Assembly: GCF_025152745.1 (NCBI RefSeq)
Contig: NZ_CP104041.1
Coordinates: forward strand, 62,001 to 126,000
Source of the DNA: Rhizobium sp. WSM4643
GTDB lineage: Bacteria; Pseudomonadota; Alphaproteobacteria; Rhizobiales; Rhizobiaceae
Length of the DNA stretch: 64,000 nucleotides
Reading direction: 5' to 3'
Made by a program: the position numbers and the translations under genes. The notes below the pieces were generated by a model. That model had not been told where the DNA came from. It made no database searches and saw nothing but the letters and a program-made list of their open reading frames with translations. Shown here one piece after another: positions 28,183-36,921 of this stretch; the first letter of the stretch is position 1, and each line of letters opens with the position of its first letter.

Positions 28183-29168
28183 TGAACGCACTCGCCGCCC
28201 GCTTCAACGCCCTCTTCGGACCCGACATGGCCGGTCCCCTCGCCGCGCTGGCGGTCGTGCTCATCGTCTTCGGTTTCGCCTCGCCGCATTTCCTGACGGG
28301 CGCGACCTTCGGATCGGTCGCCTTTCAGCTTCCCGAGCTTGGTGTTCTGACGCTTGCCATGCTGATGCCGATCCTCACCGGCGGCCTCAACCTTGCGATC
28401 ACCTTCACCGCCAACATTGCCGGCCTGACGCTCGCCTGGACGCTGCAGGCCAATGGCGGCATCGATGCCGGCCCGGGCGCCTTCCTCCTCGGCTCGGCTC
28501 TGGCGCTCGCCGTCGGCGCGGCAAGCGGCCTGGTCATGGGCCTTGTCATCGCCTTTTCCCGCGCCCATCCGATCCTCGTTTCACTGTCGATGATGATCTT
28601 CCTGCGCGGCCTCGGCGAGTTCCTGACGCGCGGCGGCGATATCTCAGGCTTCCCCACCTTCATCGCTCCGATTGGCCACGGCAGCATCCTCGGCATCCCG
28701 GTCCCGTTGTTGATCCTGGTCGCCTGCGTGATCGCCAGCCACATTCTGCTCTCGCGCTCCAAGCTCGGCTTTTCCACCTATATGATCGGCTCCAATATCG
28801 AGTCTGCCCGCTATTCCGGCATCAACACCCGCAAGGTCCTGGTGCTGGTCTATATGCTCTCCGGCGTGATGGCAGCGGTTGCCGGGATCATCATGCTTGC
28901 GCGCTTCAATTCGGTGCGCGTCGGCCACGGCGAGGCCTACCTGCTGATCACCGTGCTTGCCTGCTTCCTCGGCGGCATCAATCCCTTCGGCGGCTTCGGC
29001 CGCGTCCTGCCGGTCTTCGTCGCGCTCATCGTGCTGCAGCTTCTCTCTTCGGGGCTCAACCTGCTCGGTGCCAACCAGCACCTCACCACTGCCGTCTGGG
29101 GTGTCCTGCTCATCGTCGTGATGGTGCTGCGGTGGCTCTCGGCCAAGTTCATCAGAATCGTGAAATAG
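28182..29168 (+). CDS. Sugar ABC transporter permease (RbsC-type), second of two
   Basis: A 328-residue CUT2 permease of about ten predicted spans, with the signature GSNIESARYSGINTRKVLVLVYM and CFLGGINPFGGFGRVLPVFVAL. It is clearly diverged from the preceding permease, so the channel is a heterodimer. GGAGGGA precedes its ATG, which overlaps the previous stop by one base. The 3-epimerase-like gene follows 11 bp later, tying transport to a ketose-modifying enzyme. Confidence 0.88.
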   Translation: MNALAARFNALFGPDMAGPLAALAVVLIVFGFASPHFLTGATFGSVAFQLPELGVLTLAMLMPILTGGLNLAITFTANIAGLTLAWTLQANGGIDAGPGAFLLGSALALAVGAASGLVMGLVIAFSRAHPILVSLSMMIFLRGLGEFLTRGGDISGFPTFIAPIGHGSILGIPVPLLILVACVIASHILLSRSKLGFSTYMIGSNIESARYSGINTRKVLVLVYMLSGVMAAVAGIIMLARFNSVRVGHGEAYLLITVLACFLGGINPFGGFGRVLPVFVALIVLQLLSSGLNLLGANQHLTTAVWGVLLIVVMVLRWLSAKFIRIVK

Positions 29169-29179
29169 GAGATACCACC

Positions 29180-30028
29180 ATGGAAGGTTTCGGCGTTCAC
29201 ACCAGCATGTGGACCATGAACTGGGACCGCGCAGGGGCCGAGAAGGCGATTGCCGGAGCCGTGCACTACAAGATGGATTTCATCGAGATCGCGCTGCTCA
29301 ACGCGCCTGCCGTCGATGCCAAACACACCCGCGACCTGCTTGAAAAAAACAAGCTGCGCGCCGTCTGCTCGCTCGGCCTGCCGGAAAATGCCTGGGCTTC
29401 CGTCCGCCCGGATGCAGCGATCGAGCACCTGAGGGTGGCGATCGAAAAGACCGCTGACATGAACGCGGAAGCTCTGTCCGGCGTCATCTTCGGCGGCATC
29501 GGCGAGCGCAGCGGCGTGCCGCCGACGCAAGGCGAATACGACAACATCGCCAAGGTGCTCGACGCTGCGGCAAAGCATGCGAAGAAGTACGGCATCCAGC
29601 TCGGCGTCGAGGCGGTGAACCGCTACGAGAATCACCTGATCAACTCGGCGCAGCAAGCCGTCGACATGGTGGAGCGTGTCGGCGCGGATAACATCTTCGT
29701 CCACCTAGATACCTACCATATGAATATCGAGGAAAAGGGTGCGGCAAACGGCATCCTGATCGCCCGCGATCACCTCAAGTATATCCATCTTTCCGAAAGC
29801 GACCGCGGCACGCCGGGCTACGGCAACATCCCGTGGGATGCGATCTATGCCGCTCTTGCCGCAATCGGCTTCAAGGGCGGGCTTGCCATGGAAAGCTTCA
29901 TCAACATGCCGGCCGAGGTCGCCTATGGCCTGGCCGTCTGGCGCCCCGTTGCGCGCGATATGGAAGAGGTCATGGACAAGGGCCTCCCGTTCCTGCGGAA
30001 TAAGGCGGAACAATACGGTCTCATCTGA
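29180..30028 (+). CDS. TIM-barrel sugar epimerase (D-tagatose/D-allulose 3-epimerase-like)
   Basis: A 282-residue xylose-isomerase-like TIM barrel. The metal and catalytic residues of ketose 3-epimerases are visible: Glu in LGVEAVNRYENHLIN, Asp and His in HLDTYHMNIEE, His in IHLSESDRGTPG and Glu in AMESFINM. The stretch NRYENHLIN ... DTYHMNIEE is especially close to D-allulose/D-tagatose 3-epimerases. AGGAG nine bases upstream supports ATG 29180. It should epimerise a ketose, or a ketose phosphate as family members in polyol pathways do. It ends the importer operon. The EryC protein in the neighbouring locus belongs to the same broad fold. Confidence 0.82.
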   Translation: MEGFGVHTSMWTMNWDRAGAEKAIAGAVHYKMDFIEIALLNAPAVDAKHTRDLLEKNKLRAVCSLGLPENAWASVRPDAAIEHLRVAIEKTADMNAEALSGVIFGGIGERSGVPPTQGEYDNIAKVLDAAAKHAKKYGIQLGVEAVNRYENHLINSAQQAVDMVERVGADNIFVHLDTYHMNIEEKGAANGILIARDHLKYIHLSESDRGTPGYGNIPWDAIYAALAAIGFKGGLAMESFINMPAEVAYGLAVWRPVARDMEEVMDKGLPFLRNKAEQYGLI

Positions 30029-30333
30029 CCCGGTTTACCCAATATTCTGGATTCCGCGGCCGCAGGGTGTCTGTCTGAAGAGTTCTCGCCATCACCGGCA
30101 AGGCATGGCGCGCCATCTTCAGCACATGCACCGATTTTCATTCGGCTCGTGCATGCGGAAATGACTCTTGAGAAATATCATACTGTTTGTGATATTGTTA
30201 TTGTCGCTTGTTACATTTCTCCTCCTATGCCATTTTGCCTATTAAATTAGACGCTTGAACGGCTCGCGGCCGGGCTCTAGTTTCGAGGAGATGGCGGCAT
30301 TTCGTTCGACCACCGATATGGGGAAAATCCTGG
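30029..30333. promoter_or_regulatory. Intergenic region with inverted repeat before the aldolase gene
   Basis: About 300 bp between epimerase and aldolase. It holds the inverted repeat AATATCA (30174-30180) and TGATATT (30190-30196) with a 9-base spacer, in an AT-rich patch about 140 bp before the aldolase start. This may be a regulator site, and implies that the aldolase has its own promoter. No coding frame seen. Confidence 0.45.
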
Positions 30334-31398
30334 ATGGCACGCATTACGCTGAGGCAACTGCTCGACCATGCTGCGGAGGAAGGCTACGGCGTTCCCGCTT
30401 TCAACATCAATAATATGGAGCAGGCGCTCGCCATCATGGAAGCCGCCGACGCGTGTCATGCGCCGGTTATCATGCAGGCGTCGCGCGGAGCCCGTGCCTA
30501 CGCCCATGACATCATGCTGAAGCACATGATGGATGCCGTCGTCGAAATCTATCCGCATATTCCTGTCTGCGTGCATCTCGATCACGGCAACGATCCCTCC
30601 AACTGCATGACGGCGATCCAGGCGGGCTTCACCTCGGTGATGATGGATGGTTCGCTGAAAGCGGACGCCAAGACGCCTGCCGACTGGGCCTATAATGTCG
30701 GCGTCACCAAGATGGTGACTGATATGGCGCATTTAGGCGGCATCTCGGTGGAAGGCGAACTCGGCGTTCTCGGGTCTCTGGAGACCGGCATGGGCGAGGC
30801 CGAGGACGGCCACGGCGCCGAGGGCAGGCTTTCGCACGACCAGTTGCTGACCGATCCGGACGAAGCCGTGAAGTTCGTGCGCGAAACCAAGGTCGACGCG
30901 CTCGCCATCGCGATGGGCACATCGCATGGTGCCTACAAATTCACCCGCAAGCCGGACGGTTCGGTGCTGGCGATGAACGTCATCGAAGAAATTCACCGTA
31001 AGCTGCCGAACACGCATCTCGTCATGCACGGCTCGTCGTCGGTCCCGATCGAACTGCAGGAGATCATCAACAAATATGGCGGCCAGATGAAGCCGACATG
31101 GGGAGTGCCGGTTGAGGAAATCCAGCGCGGCATCAAGAACGGCGTGCGCAAGGTCAACATCGACACCGACGGCAGAATGGCGATGACCGGCCAGATTCGC
31201 CGCGTGCTGCAGGAGGACCCGAGCGAGTTCGACCCGCGCAAATATTTGAAGCCGGCGATGGCGGCGCTGACCAAGCTCTGCAAGCAGCGCTTCGAACAGT
31301 TCGGCACGGCCGGTATGGCGGGCCGCATCACGCCCCTTCCCGTTTCGGAAATGGCGAAACGTTACAAGTCCGGTTCTCTCGATCCGGCTTTCTCCTGA
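30334..31398 (+). CDS. Class II fructose-bisphosphate aldolase (CbbA-like)
   Basis: A 354-residue zinc-dependent class II aldolase. The catalytic Asp and first zinc His are in [15 protein letters not shown], and further ligands and phosphate-binding segments are in [15 protein letters not shown] text ([14 protein letters not shown]), [19 protein letters not shown] and [12 protein letters not shown]. The length and the [12 protein letters not shown] start match the Calvin-cycle subtype rather than the E. coli FbaA type. It should cleave fructose-, tagatose- or sedoheptulose-bisphosphate to DHAP and an aldehyde. It sits between the epimerase and the convergent kinase/dehydrogenase operon, so it may process the ketose phosphate of that pathway. 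Preceding ribosome site is poor. Confidence 0.88.
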   Translation: MARITLRQLLDHAAEEGYGVPAFNINNMEQALAIMEAADACHAPVIMQASRGARAYAHDIMLKHMMDAVVEIYPHIPVCVHLDHGNDPSNCMTAIQAGFTSVMMDGSLKADAKTPADWAYNVGVTKMVTDMAHLGGISVEGELGVLGSLETGMGEAEDGHGAEGRLSHDQLLTDPDEAVKFVRETKVDALAIAMGTSHGAYKFTRKPDGSVLAMNVIEEIHRKLPNTHLVMHGSSSVPIELQEIINKYGGQMKPTWGVPVEEIQRGIKNGVRKVNIDTDGRMAMTGQIRRVLQEDPSEFDPRKYLKPAMAALTKLCKQRFEQFGTAGMAGRITPLPVSEMAKRYKSGSLDPAFS

Positions 31399-31408
31399 AA
31401 CTGGGTTA

Positions 31409-31518
31409 GAGCATGATGCCGAAAAGTGTGAAGCGGTTTTCGGACATCATGCTCTCACCATATAATGTGGAACAGGATTCATATTTTAGGCCGACCGGCC
31501 TAAAATCATCCTGTTCTA
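31409..31518. repeat. RIME-type palindromic intergenic repeat
   Basis: Two adjoining palindromes. The first, 31409-31454, starts GAGCATGATGCCGAAAAG and ends with its inverse (TTTTCGGACATCATGCTC), the familiar Rhizobium intergenic mosaic element. The second, about 31471-31518, has AACAGGAT/ATCCTGTT outer arms and a perfect inner stem ATTTTAGGCC/GGCCTAAAAT around GACC. It lies between two convergent genes, where it can also work as a bidirectional transcription stop. Confidence 0.8.
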
Positions 31519-33267
31519 GCCCGAGGCCGGGCGCGGTGCCTTTTCCGGCTCGGCGGCGACAGGCCCGCCCGGCAGTGCTTGGCCGTGGAAGCGGCTCAGC
31601 TGGCTGACAACGTCCTCGATTTCGCTTGCCGTTCGTTCGGCATTCCAATCGAGCGCTGCCCCGGCAACGCCGGCGATTTCCCGCAGGCCTTCCAGCGTCA
31701 ACCGGCCCTCGATCGCGAGCGTCGTGCGGCGCATTACGATGTCCGACAGATGGACGACGAGTTCGTTCCGGGCGATCCAGTCGATCTCTCGGAAACTGTA
31801 ACGCGGCGCACCCGTCAGGCGCTGCTCGTCGGAATAGCCTGAAGGAAAGGAAAGGAACGCCGCGGCCATCGTGCCGTAGCGGCCGAGCAGCTCGTCGGCT
31901 CGCTCGGCAACAACGCCGCTGCGCGAGGCGGTATCCATGATCCAGGCGTTGCGCTGCTTGGCGACAGCCGGAAAGGCCTTGCCGCCGCCGATCGCCAGGT
32001 AGCGTGTCGACTGGCTGCGGCTGCGCTGCAGCCGGGAGAGAACGGTGTCGGCGACCTCTTCGGCAAAGCCGCGGAACGTCGTCCACTTGCCTCCGACCAG
32101 CGAAATGATCGGAAACGGTCTGCCGTTCTCTGGCTCCTTCACCGGCGCGGAGTGGTCGCGGCTGATCAGCCCCGGTGCGGTCGCATCCGATGCCGGCAGC
32201 GGGCGGATGCCGCTATAGCTGTAAACGATCTGATCGCGATCGAAGCGGAGCGTCGGCAGCAGCGAGCGGATGCTTTCGAGGAAATACTCCGTTTCCGGCT
32301 CCTCGCAGGAGACATTGTCCGGATCATTCGCCGGAATATCGGTCGACCCGACCAGCGCCAGCCCGAGATACTCGTAGACCAGGCAGATGCGGCCGTCGTC
32401 GGCCTCGAAATAGATCATATGGCCGTTGAGGCTTCGCACCAATTCGGGATGGTCAAGCAGGATATGGGATCCCTTGGTGCCGCCGATCAGCCGCGATGGA
32501 GCGCCGAGCAAAGTGTTGACGTGATCGATCCAGGGACCTGCCGCATTGACGACCAGCTTGGGAGCGACGGTGAATTCGCGACCATCGGGCTGCCGGAAGG
32601 TCAAACGCCCTTCTGAAACGGCAGCCAGTGTCGCGAAATTTGCCGCGAGGCTCCTCGCATTCGCATCGAGACCATCACGCACGAGCTCATAGACGAGCCG
32701 CTCCGGCCTGCTGATCTTGGCGTCGTAATAGATGCCGCCGGCGACGATGGCGGGGGTAATATGCGGCATCTCCCGGCGCGCCTGTTTCTTCAGGATCAGC
32801 CGGTGGCGCGGCATGACCTGGTCGCGTGAACCGAAGAAGTCGTAGAGCCGAAGCCCGATCTTGATGAGAACCGCACCACGGCTGCGTGGCGCCGTCTTCG
32901 ACCCAAAGAGCGTCCGGATCGCGGCCCAGATGCCGCGCGTCCAGGAAAAGACCGGAATGAAGGTCGGCAGCGGCTCGACGCAATGCGGCGCGTTCTTGAG
33001 CAGGAGATTGCGCTCAAGAGTCGACTGCGCCACCAGCCCGAACTCACCCGTCTCCAGATATTTCAGGCCGCCGTGAATGAGCCGCGATGGTGCGGCGCTC
33101 GTGCCGGAACCAAAATCGGCCTTGTCGACGATCAGGCAATTGACACCCTGTAGCGAGAGGTCGCGGAACAGGCCGGCGCCGTTGATGCCTGCCCCGATGA
33201 TCAAAACGTCGATATCGTTCTCGCCGAGGTTCGAGAAGCGCTGCTGCAAATCGGGGGTCATGCTCAT
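31516..33267 (-). CDS. GlpD-like FAD-dependent polyol-phosphate dehydrogenase
   Basis: A 583-residue flavoprotein of the glycerol-3-phosphate dehydrogenase family. The FAD-binding start is IDVLIIGAGINGAGLFRDLS, followed by GLP-type motifs FGSGTSAAPSRLIHGGLKYLE, YEYLGLALVGSTDIP and SYSGIRPLP. It should pass electrons to quinone at the inner membrane. The kinase next to it and the similar eryA/eryB pair suggest that the substrate is a polyol phosphate other than glycerol phosphate, though glycerol-3-phosphate cannot be excluded. Start may be ATG 33267 or, with better spacing from GAGG, ATG 33261. Last gene of a deoR-kinase-dehydrogenase operon. Confidence 0.85.
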   Translation of the reverse strand: MSMTPDLQQRFSNLGENDIDVLIIGAGINGAGLFRDLSLQGVNCLIVDKADFGSGTSAAPSRLIHGGLKYLETGEFGLVAQSTLERNLLLKNAPHCVEPLPTFIPVFSWTRGIWAAIRTLFGSKTAPRSRGAVLIKIGLRLYDFFGSRDQVMPRHRLILKKQARREMPHITPAIVAGGIYYDAKISRPERLVYELVRDGLDANARSLAANFATLAAVSEGRLTFRQPDGREFTVAPKLVVNAAGPWIDHVNTLLGAPSRLIGGTKGSHILLDHPELVRSLNGHMIYFEADDGRICLVYEYLGLALVGSTDIPANDPDNVSCEEPETEYFLESIRSLLPTLRFDRDQIVYSYSGIRPLPASDATAPGLISRDHSAPVKEPENGRPFPIISLVGGKWTTFRGFAEEVADTVLSRLQRSRSQSTRYLAIGGGKAFPAVAKQRNAWIMDTASRSGVVAERADELLGRYGTMAAAFLSFPSGYSDEQRLTGAPRYSFREIDWIARNELVVHLSDIVMRRTTLAIEGRLTLEGLREIAGVAGAALDWNAERTASEIEDVVSQLSRFHGQALPGGPVAAEPEKAPRPASG

Positions 33268-33304
33268 CGTCCTCTATCGCCCGCCGCAGCAGGCATTTGT
33301 CTTT

Positions 33305-34834
33305 TCAGTTTGCCGATTGCTCCGGCGCAAGCGCGGCAATCCTAGGCCAAAGAGGGATCATCGCGTCGGCAATATCGCGGAATACCCGGTAACGCATTTC
33401 ATAATCCGCGCTGCGCGCTGCATCCGGCCGGCAAGTCTTCGCAATGGAGGCGGTGTCGCGCGGATCGCTCTGCGGATCGGCGAAGATACCCACGCCCGAC
33501 CCGGCACAAAGCGCAGCACCCCAGGCGGCCGCCTCATCCGTCTCGGTGACCGTCACCGGCATGCCAAGCACATCGGCAAACATCTGGACGACGGCAGGAT
33601 TGCGCGAGACGCCACCGGCGAGCCGCACCTGATCGAAGGCAAAGCCGTCGCGAAGCGCATCGACATGAATGCGATGATTGAAAGCGATGCCCTCAAGCAC
33701 GGCGCGCAGCATGTCGCCGCGGTCGTGCCATCCACCGAGCCCGAAGAAGCCGGCGCTGGCGGCTGCGCCATAAGGCGAGCCGAACAGATAGGGATGGAAG
33801 AGCGCGGTCGAGGGGCGCTCGAAGGCGGCAGCGATCTCGGGCGCCAGTAGGCTATGGATCGAGTTGCCTTGCACCTCGCCATTCTTCCGCTCGGCAGCGC
33901 AGAGCGTGTCCAGAAACCAGTCGTAATTGGCTGTCGATGCCGGAGAGATCGACATGCTGTTCCAGATGCCGGGCGCAATCCCGTTGCGGCAGAACCAGCG
34001 CCGGTCGACACGTGGTTCCGACGAAAGCGTTTCGTTGATCGAATAGGTCCCGGCAATGACCGCGACAACGCCTTCGGCATAGCCCCCTGCCCCGAGCGCC
34101 GAGGCCGTGACGTCGTGCAGACCGGCAACGACCGGCGTTCCTTCGGCAAGGCCCGTCAGCTGCGCGGCTTCACGGGTGACGCGACCGACGATCTGGTCGG
34201 AGCGCGAGGCCGGCGGCAGGGCGTGGACGAGATCCTGCAATCCAAACAACCGCAGGGCGTCCTCGCTGTAGTTCTGCGATTTGACATTGGTGAAGGAGGT
34301 GCTCGCTTCGGTGCGGTCCGTACCGATGATCCCGGTCAGGCAGAACCGCAGCCAGTCCTTGCAGCTGATGAAATGGCCGATGCGCTTATAGCGTTCAGGT
34401 TCCATTTCGCGGATCCAGGCAAGCAATGCCGATGGCGCTGAGACATGCGGGATCTGCCCCGTCAGTTCGATCGACAGGTCGGCGACATCGCTTTTCGTCC
34501 ACCGGTCGACGATCGCCCCTGTCCGGCTGTCCAGCGAGAGAATGGCCCGGCCGAGCGGCTTTTGGGCGTGATCGAGCAGGTAGATGCCGTCTCCATGCGC
34601 GGTAGCGGCAATGCCCTCTATGTCGCTTGCCGGCCGTCCGCTAAGGGAAATTGCCTCTCTGATGGCATCGGCCGTCGCCTTCCACAATTCATCCATGTCG
34701 CGCTCGATATGACGGGCCTTCGGAATGAACTGCGTGACGCGGCGACGCGCGGCTGCAAGCGGCGTGCCGTCGATATCGAAGATGACCGCCTTGGTGACGG
34801 TCAAACCGCTATCGATCCCGAGCAGTGTCGGCAT
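33305..34834 (-). CDS. FGGY-family carbohydrate kinase (LyxK/EryA-like)
   Basis: A 509-residue FGGY kinase. The N-terminal phosphate motif is LLGIDSGLTVTKAVIFD, the substrate-side region AATAHGDGIYLLD, and the C-terminal ATP site LAGGVSRNPAVVQMFADVLG with DEAAAWGAALCA. It resembles L-xylulose and erythritol kinases more than glycerol or xylulose kinases, judged by the HGDG and HDVTASALGAGGY segments. GAGGT eight bases upstream supports ATG 34834. It lies 37 bp from each operon neighbour. Substrate: a polyol or ketose imported by one of the two adjacent CUT2 systems; unproven. Confidence 0.83.
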   Translation of the reverse strand: MPTLLGIDSGLTVTKAVIFDIDGTPLAAARRRVTQFIPKARHIERDMDELWKATADAIREAISLSGRPASDIEGIAATAHGDGIYLLDHAQKPLGRAILSLDSRTGAIVDRWTKSDVADLSIELTGQIPHVSAPSALLAWIREMEPERYKRIGHFISCKDWLRFCLTGIIGTDRTEASTSFTNVKSQNYSEDALRLFGLQDLVHALPPASRSDQIVGRVTREAAQLTGLAEGTPVVAGLHDVTASALGAGGYAEGVVAVIAGTYSINETLSSEPRVDRRWFCRNGIAPGIWNSMSISPASTANYDWFLDTLCAAERKNGEVQGNSIHSLLAPEIAAAFERPSTALFHPYLFGSPYGAAASAGFFGLGGWHDRGDMLRAVLEGIAFNHRIHVDALRDGFAFDQVRLAGGVSRNPAVVQMFADVLGMPVTVTETDEAAAWGAALCAGSGVGIFADPQSDPRDTASIAKTCRPDAARSADYEMRYRVFRDIADAMIPLWPRIAALAPEQSAN

Positions 34835-34871
34835 TCACTTTTACCTCACGAGGGACAACCGGCACGCGCCG

Positions 34872-35714
34872 TCAGGAGCGCCCTCCGGCGCCCTTGGCGA
34901 TGACCACGTTGATATCTCTGGACCGCATGCGGTCGATGTGCACCGGCTGGGTCTTGTCGTCGACGATAACGACGTCGAACTCATCCAGTGCTGCGAAACT
35001 GTGGAGCGCACGCCGTTCGAACTTGGTATGATCGGCAAGCAGGATGCGCTTTACGGAACAATCGAACATGGCGCGCTTGGTATCGACTGTCTCAGGAGAC
35101 TGATGCAGCACCGTGCCATCGCTGATCGCCGACATCGAGATGAACGCGACATCTGCCCTGAGAGCCTTGATCTCGTTGATGGTCATGCGACCCATGAAGG
35201 CATTGCACCAATTGTAATACTGGCCGCCGAGGGCGAGCAGCGTCACGTCGTGCAGGCCCGTCAGCGCGTTCATCAGGGTCAGGGAATTGGTGATTGCGGT
35301 GACCGGCACTTTCGAAGGCAGATGTGCCGCCATCTGAAGAACTGTGGTCGAGTCATCGAAAAAGATCGCCTGCCCCGGTTCGACGAATTGCATTGCCGCC
35401 TCGGCGATTAGCTTCTTTTCCGCCGACTGGCGGTTCGAGCGATAGACGTCGCTGGATTCGATGAGATTGGTCGCCGCCGCAGTGACGATGCCGCGCGTCT
35501 TCCTGAAGAGGCCGCGGCTGACGAGTTCGTCGACATCGCGGTGAGCCGTCATCAGGCTGATCCCAAAGCGGTCGGTCAGGTCTTCAATCCGCATCGAGCC
35601 TTCACCCATCACGGCTTCTGCAATCATGCGGCGGCGCGCAATCTGGCGCGTCTGCCGGCTGTCGCTGGTGAGCTGGTCCAACAGATCGTCGTCCCGGCTG
35701 GTCTTCTGTGTCAC
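34872..35714 (-). CDS. DeoR-family regulator
   Basis: A 280-residue DeoR-type repressor. The helix-turn-helix is near 40-66 (MRIEDLTDRFGISLMTAHRD, VDELVSRGLFRKTRG) and the phosphosugar-sensing domain follows (AIFFDDSTTVLQMAAHL, NSLTLMNALTG, LADHTKFERRAL). It is the first gene of the kinase/dehydrogenase operon and probably controls it in response to a phosphorylated intermediate. It has an N-terminal extension of about 25 polar residues compared with typical members. The eryG terminator lies 120 bp upstream, so it must have its own promoter in 35715-35833. Confidence 0.87.
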   Translation of the reverse strand: MTQKTSRDDDLLDQLTSDSRQTRQIARRRMIAEAVMGEGSMRIEDLTDRFGISLMTAHRDVDELVSRGLFRKTRGIVTAAATNLIESSDVYRSNRQSAEKKLIAEAAMQFVEPGQAIFFDDSTTVLQMAAHLPSKVPVTAITNSLTLMNALTGLHDVTLLALGGQYYNWCNAFMGRMTINEIKALRADVAFISMSAISDGTVLHQSPETVDTKRAMFDCSVKRILLADHTKFERRALHSFAALDEFDVVIVDDKTQPVHIDRMRSRDINVVIAKGAGGRS

Positions 35715-35833
35715 GGGTCACCCCTGTCGCTGAATTGTGGATCCCAGCTTCGTACAGTGATTGCCGCGCCAAGGCAAAAAGGCGAAACGCAACCGAAGAT
35801 TGAGACGTCGGCCGTCGCTTCCAGCATGAAAAT

Positions 35834-35857
35834 GAGGGCGCTCTCGCGAGCGCCCTC
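35834..35857 (-). terminator. Terminator of the erythritol transporter operon
   Basis: GAGGGCGCTC (35834-35843) and GAGCGCCCTC (35848-35857) form a perfect 10-bp GC-rich stem with a 4-base loop (TCGC), 6 bp after the eryG stop. On the minus strand it is followed by ATTTTC, a weak T-run, consistent with Rho-independent termination. Confidence 0.75.
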
Positions 35858-35863
35858 TTCCGT

Positions 35864-36811
35864 TTACTGCGCCAGAACGAACGGGCCAGTGTACTTGTCG
35901 ATGTTGTCCTTGGTGATCAACAGGCAATCGAAGAGCTGCTTCTCGCTCTTGGCACCGGTGTTACCCGTCTTGATCAGATTGTCGGCCTGCTTGACGGCTT
36001 CTTCGGAGAAGACGGCAACCGGTTGGAGGACGGTGTATTGGAGTTCGCCGGCCTTGATGGCGGCAACGGCATCCGGCGAACCGTCGAAGCCGCCGACCTT
36101 CACATTGGCGAGCTTGCCGGCTTCCTTGAGTGCTGCGATCGCACCAAGCGCCATTTCGTCATTGCCCGAGATGACGCCGACGATATCAGGGTTGGCCTGC
36201 AGCATGGACTGCATCTTGTTGTGGCCCTGGGTGCGGTCCCAGTTGGCAACTTCCTTGGCGACCTTCTTCAGATCCGGATACTGCGAAAGGACAGTCTCGT
36301 AGCCATTCGACCGTGTTGCCGCGTTGTTGTCGGAAGGAGCGCCGAACAGTTCGGCATAGTTGCCCTTGTCGCCGATCGCTTCGACCCATTGCTGTGCGCC
36401 GAGGGCGGCACCCTGTGCGTTGTTGGAAACGAGCTGCGCTTTCGCCAGGCCTTCCTGGTTGATTTCGGCGTTGACGAGGAGGACCGGGATGCCGGCAGCA
36501 ACGGCCTTCTTGACCGCACCGACGGAACCGTCGGCGTTTGCCGGGTCGAGGATGATCGCCACCGACTTGTTGGTGATCGCCGTATCGATCAGGTTGCTTT
36601 CGGTATTGGTGTCACCCTTGTGGGCGTTGACCGAGGCCGTGTAGCCCAGCTTTTCGGCAGTTGCCTTGGCGACGTTGCCTTCCGTCAGCCAATAGGGATT
36701 CGACGGATCGTTGACGATGATCGTCATCATGCCCGCTGCCCAGGCCGAGCTTGCCAGAAGCGGTGCTACGGCCGCGGCGGCCAGAAGTATGCGCATGCCT
36801 TTCTTAAACAT
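35864..36811 (-). CDS. eryG: Erythritol ABC transporter binding protein
   Basis: A 315-residue RbsB-type periplasmic binding protein. The signal peptide is about 25 residues (MRILLAAAAVAPLLASSAWA), and the mature part has the family text MMTIIVNDPSNPYWLTEGNV, AIILDPANADGSVGAVKKA and VISGNDEMALGAIAALKEAG. The start at ATG 36811 has GGGAGAGAG a few bases upstream; the long upstream frame is an artefact over the neighbouring permease gene. It is the last gene of the transporter operon that diverges from eryA, which is the known layout of rhizobial erythritol loci, so erythritol (or a related polyol) is the expected ligand. Confidence 0.87.
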   Translation of the reverse strand: MFKKGMRILLAAAAVAPLLASSAWAAGMMTIIVNDPSNPYWLTEGNVAKATAEKLGYTASVNAHKGDTNTESNLIDTAITNKSVAIILDPANADGSVGAVKKAVAAGIPVLLVNAEINQEGLAKAQLVSNNAQGAALGAQQWVEAIGDKGNYAELFGAPSDNNAATRSNGYETVLSQYPDLKKVAKEVANWDRTQGHNKMQSMLQANPDIVGVISGNDEMALGAIAALKEAGKLANVKVGGFDGSPDAVAAIKAGELQYTVLQPVAVFSEEAVKQADNLIKTGNTGAKSEKQLFDCLLITKDNIDKYTGPFVLAQ

Positions 36812-36921
36812 AGTCTCTCTCCCATTTGTGAGTTCAGTTATTGCCGGGGATCCGGCAGTGCTTTCCCCAATCGGCTTCGTGGATTCCAGCCTGCCGTCGT
36901 GGATAAGTGCGGTCTCAGCCG

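Noticed and set aside
28061..29179. N-terminal extension of the 3-epimerase-like protein
   Set aside because: Arg/Pro-rich text antisense-like in another frame of the permease gene; the true start at 29180 has a good ribosome site.
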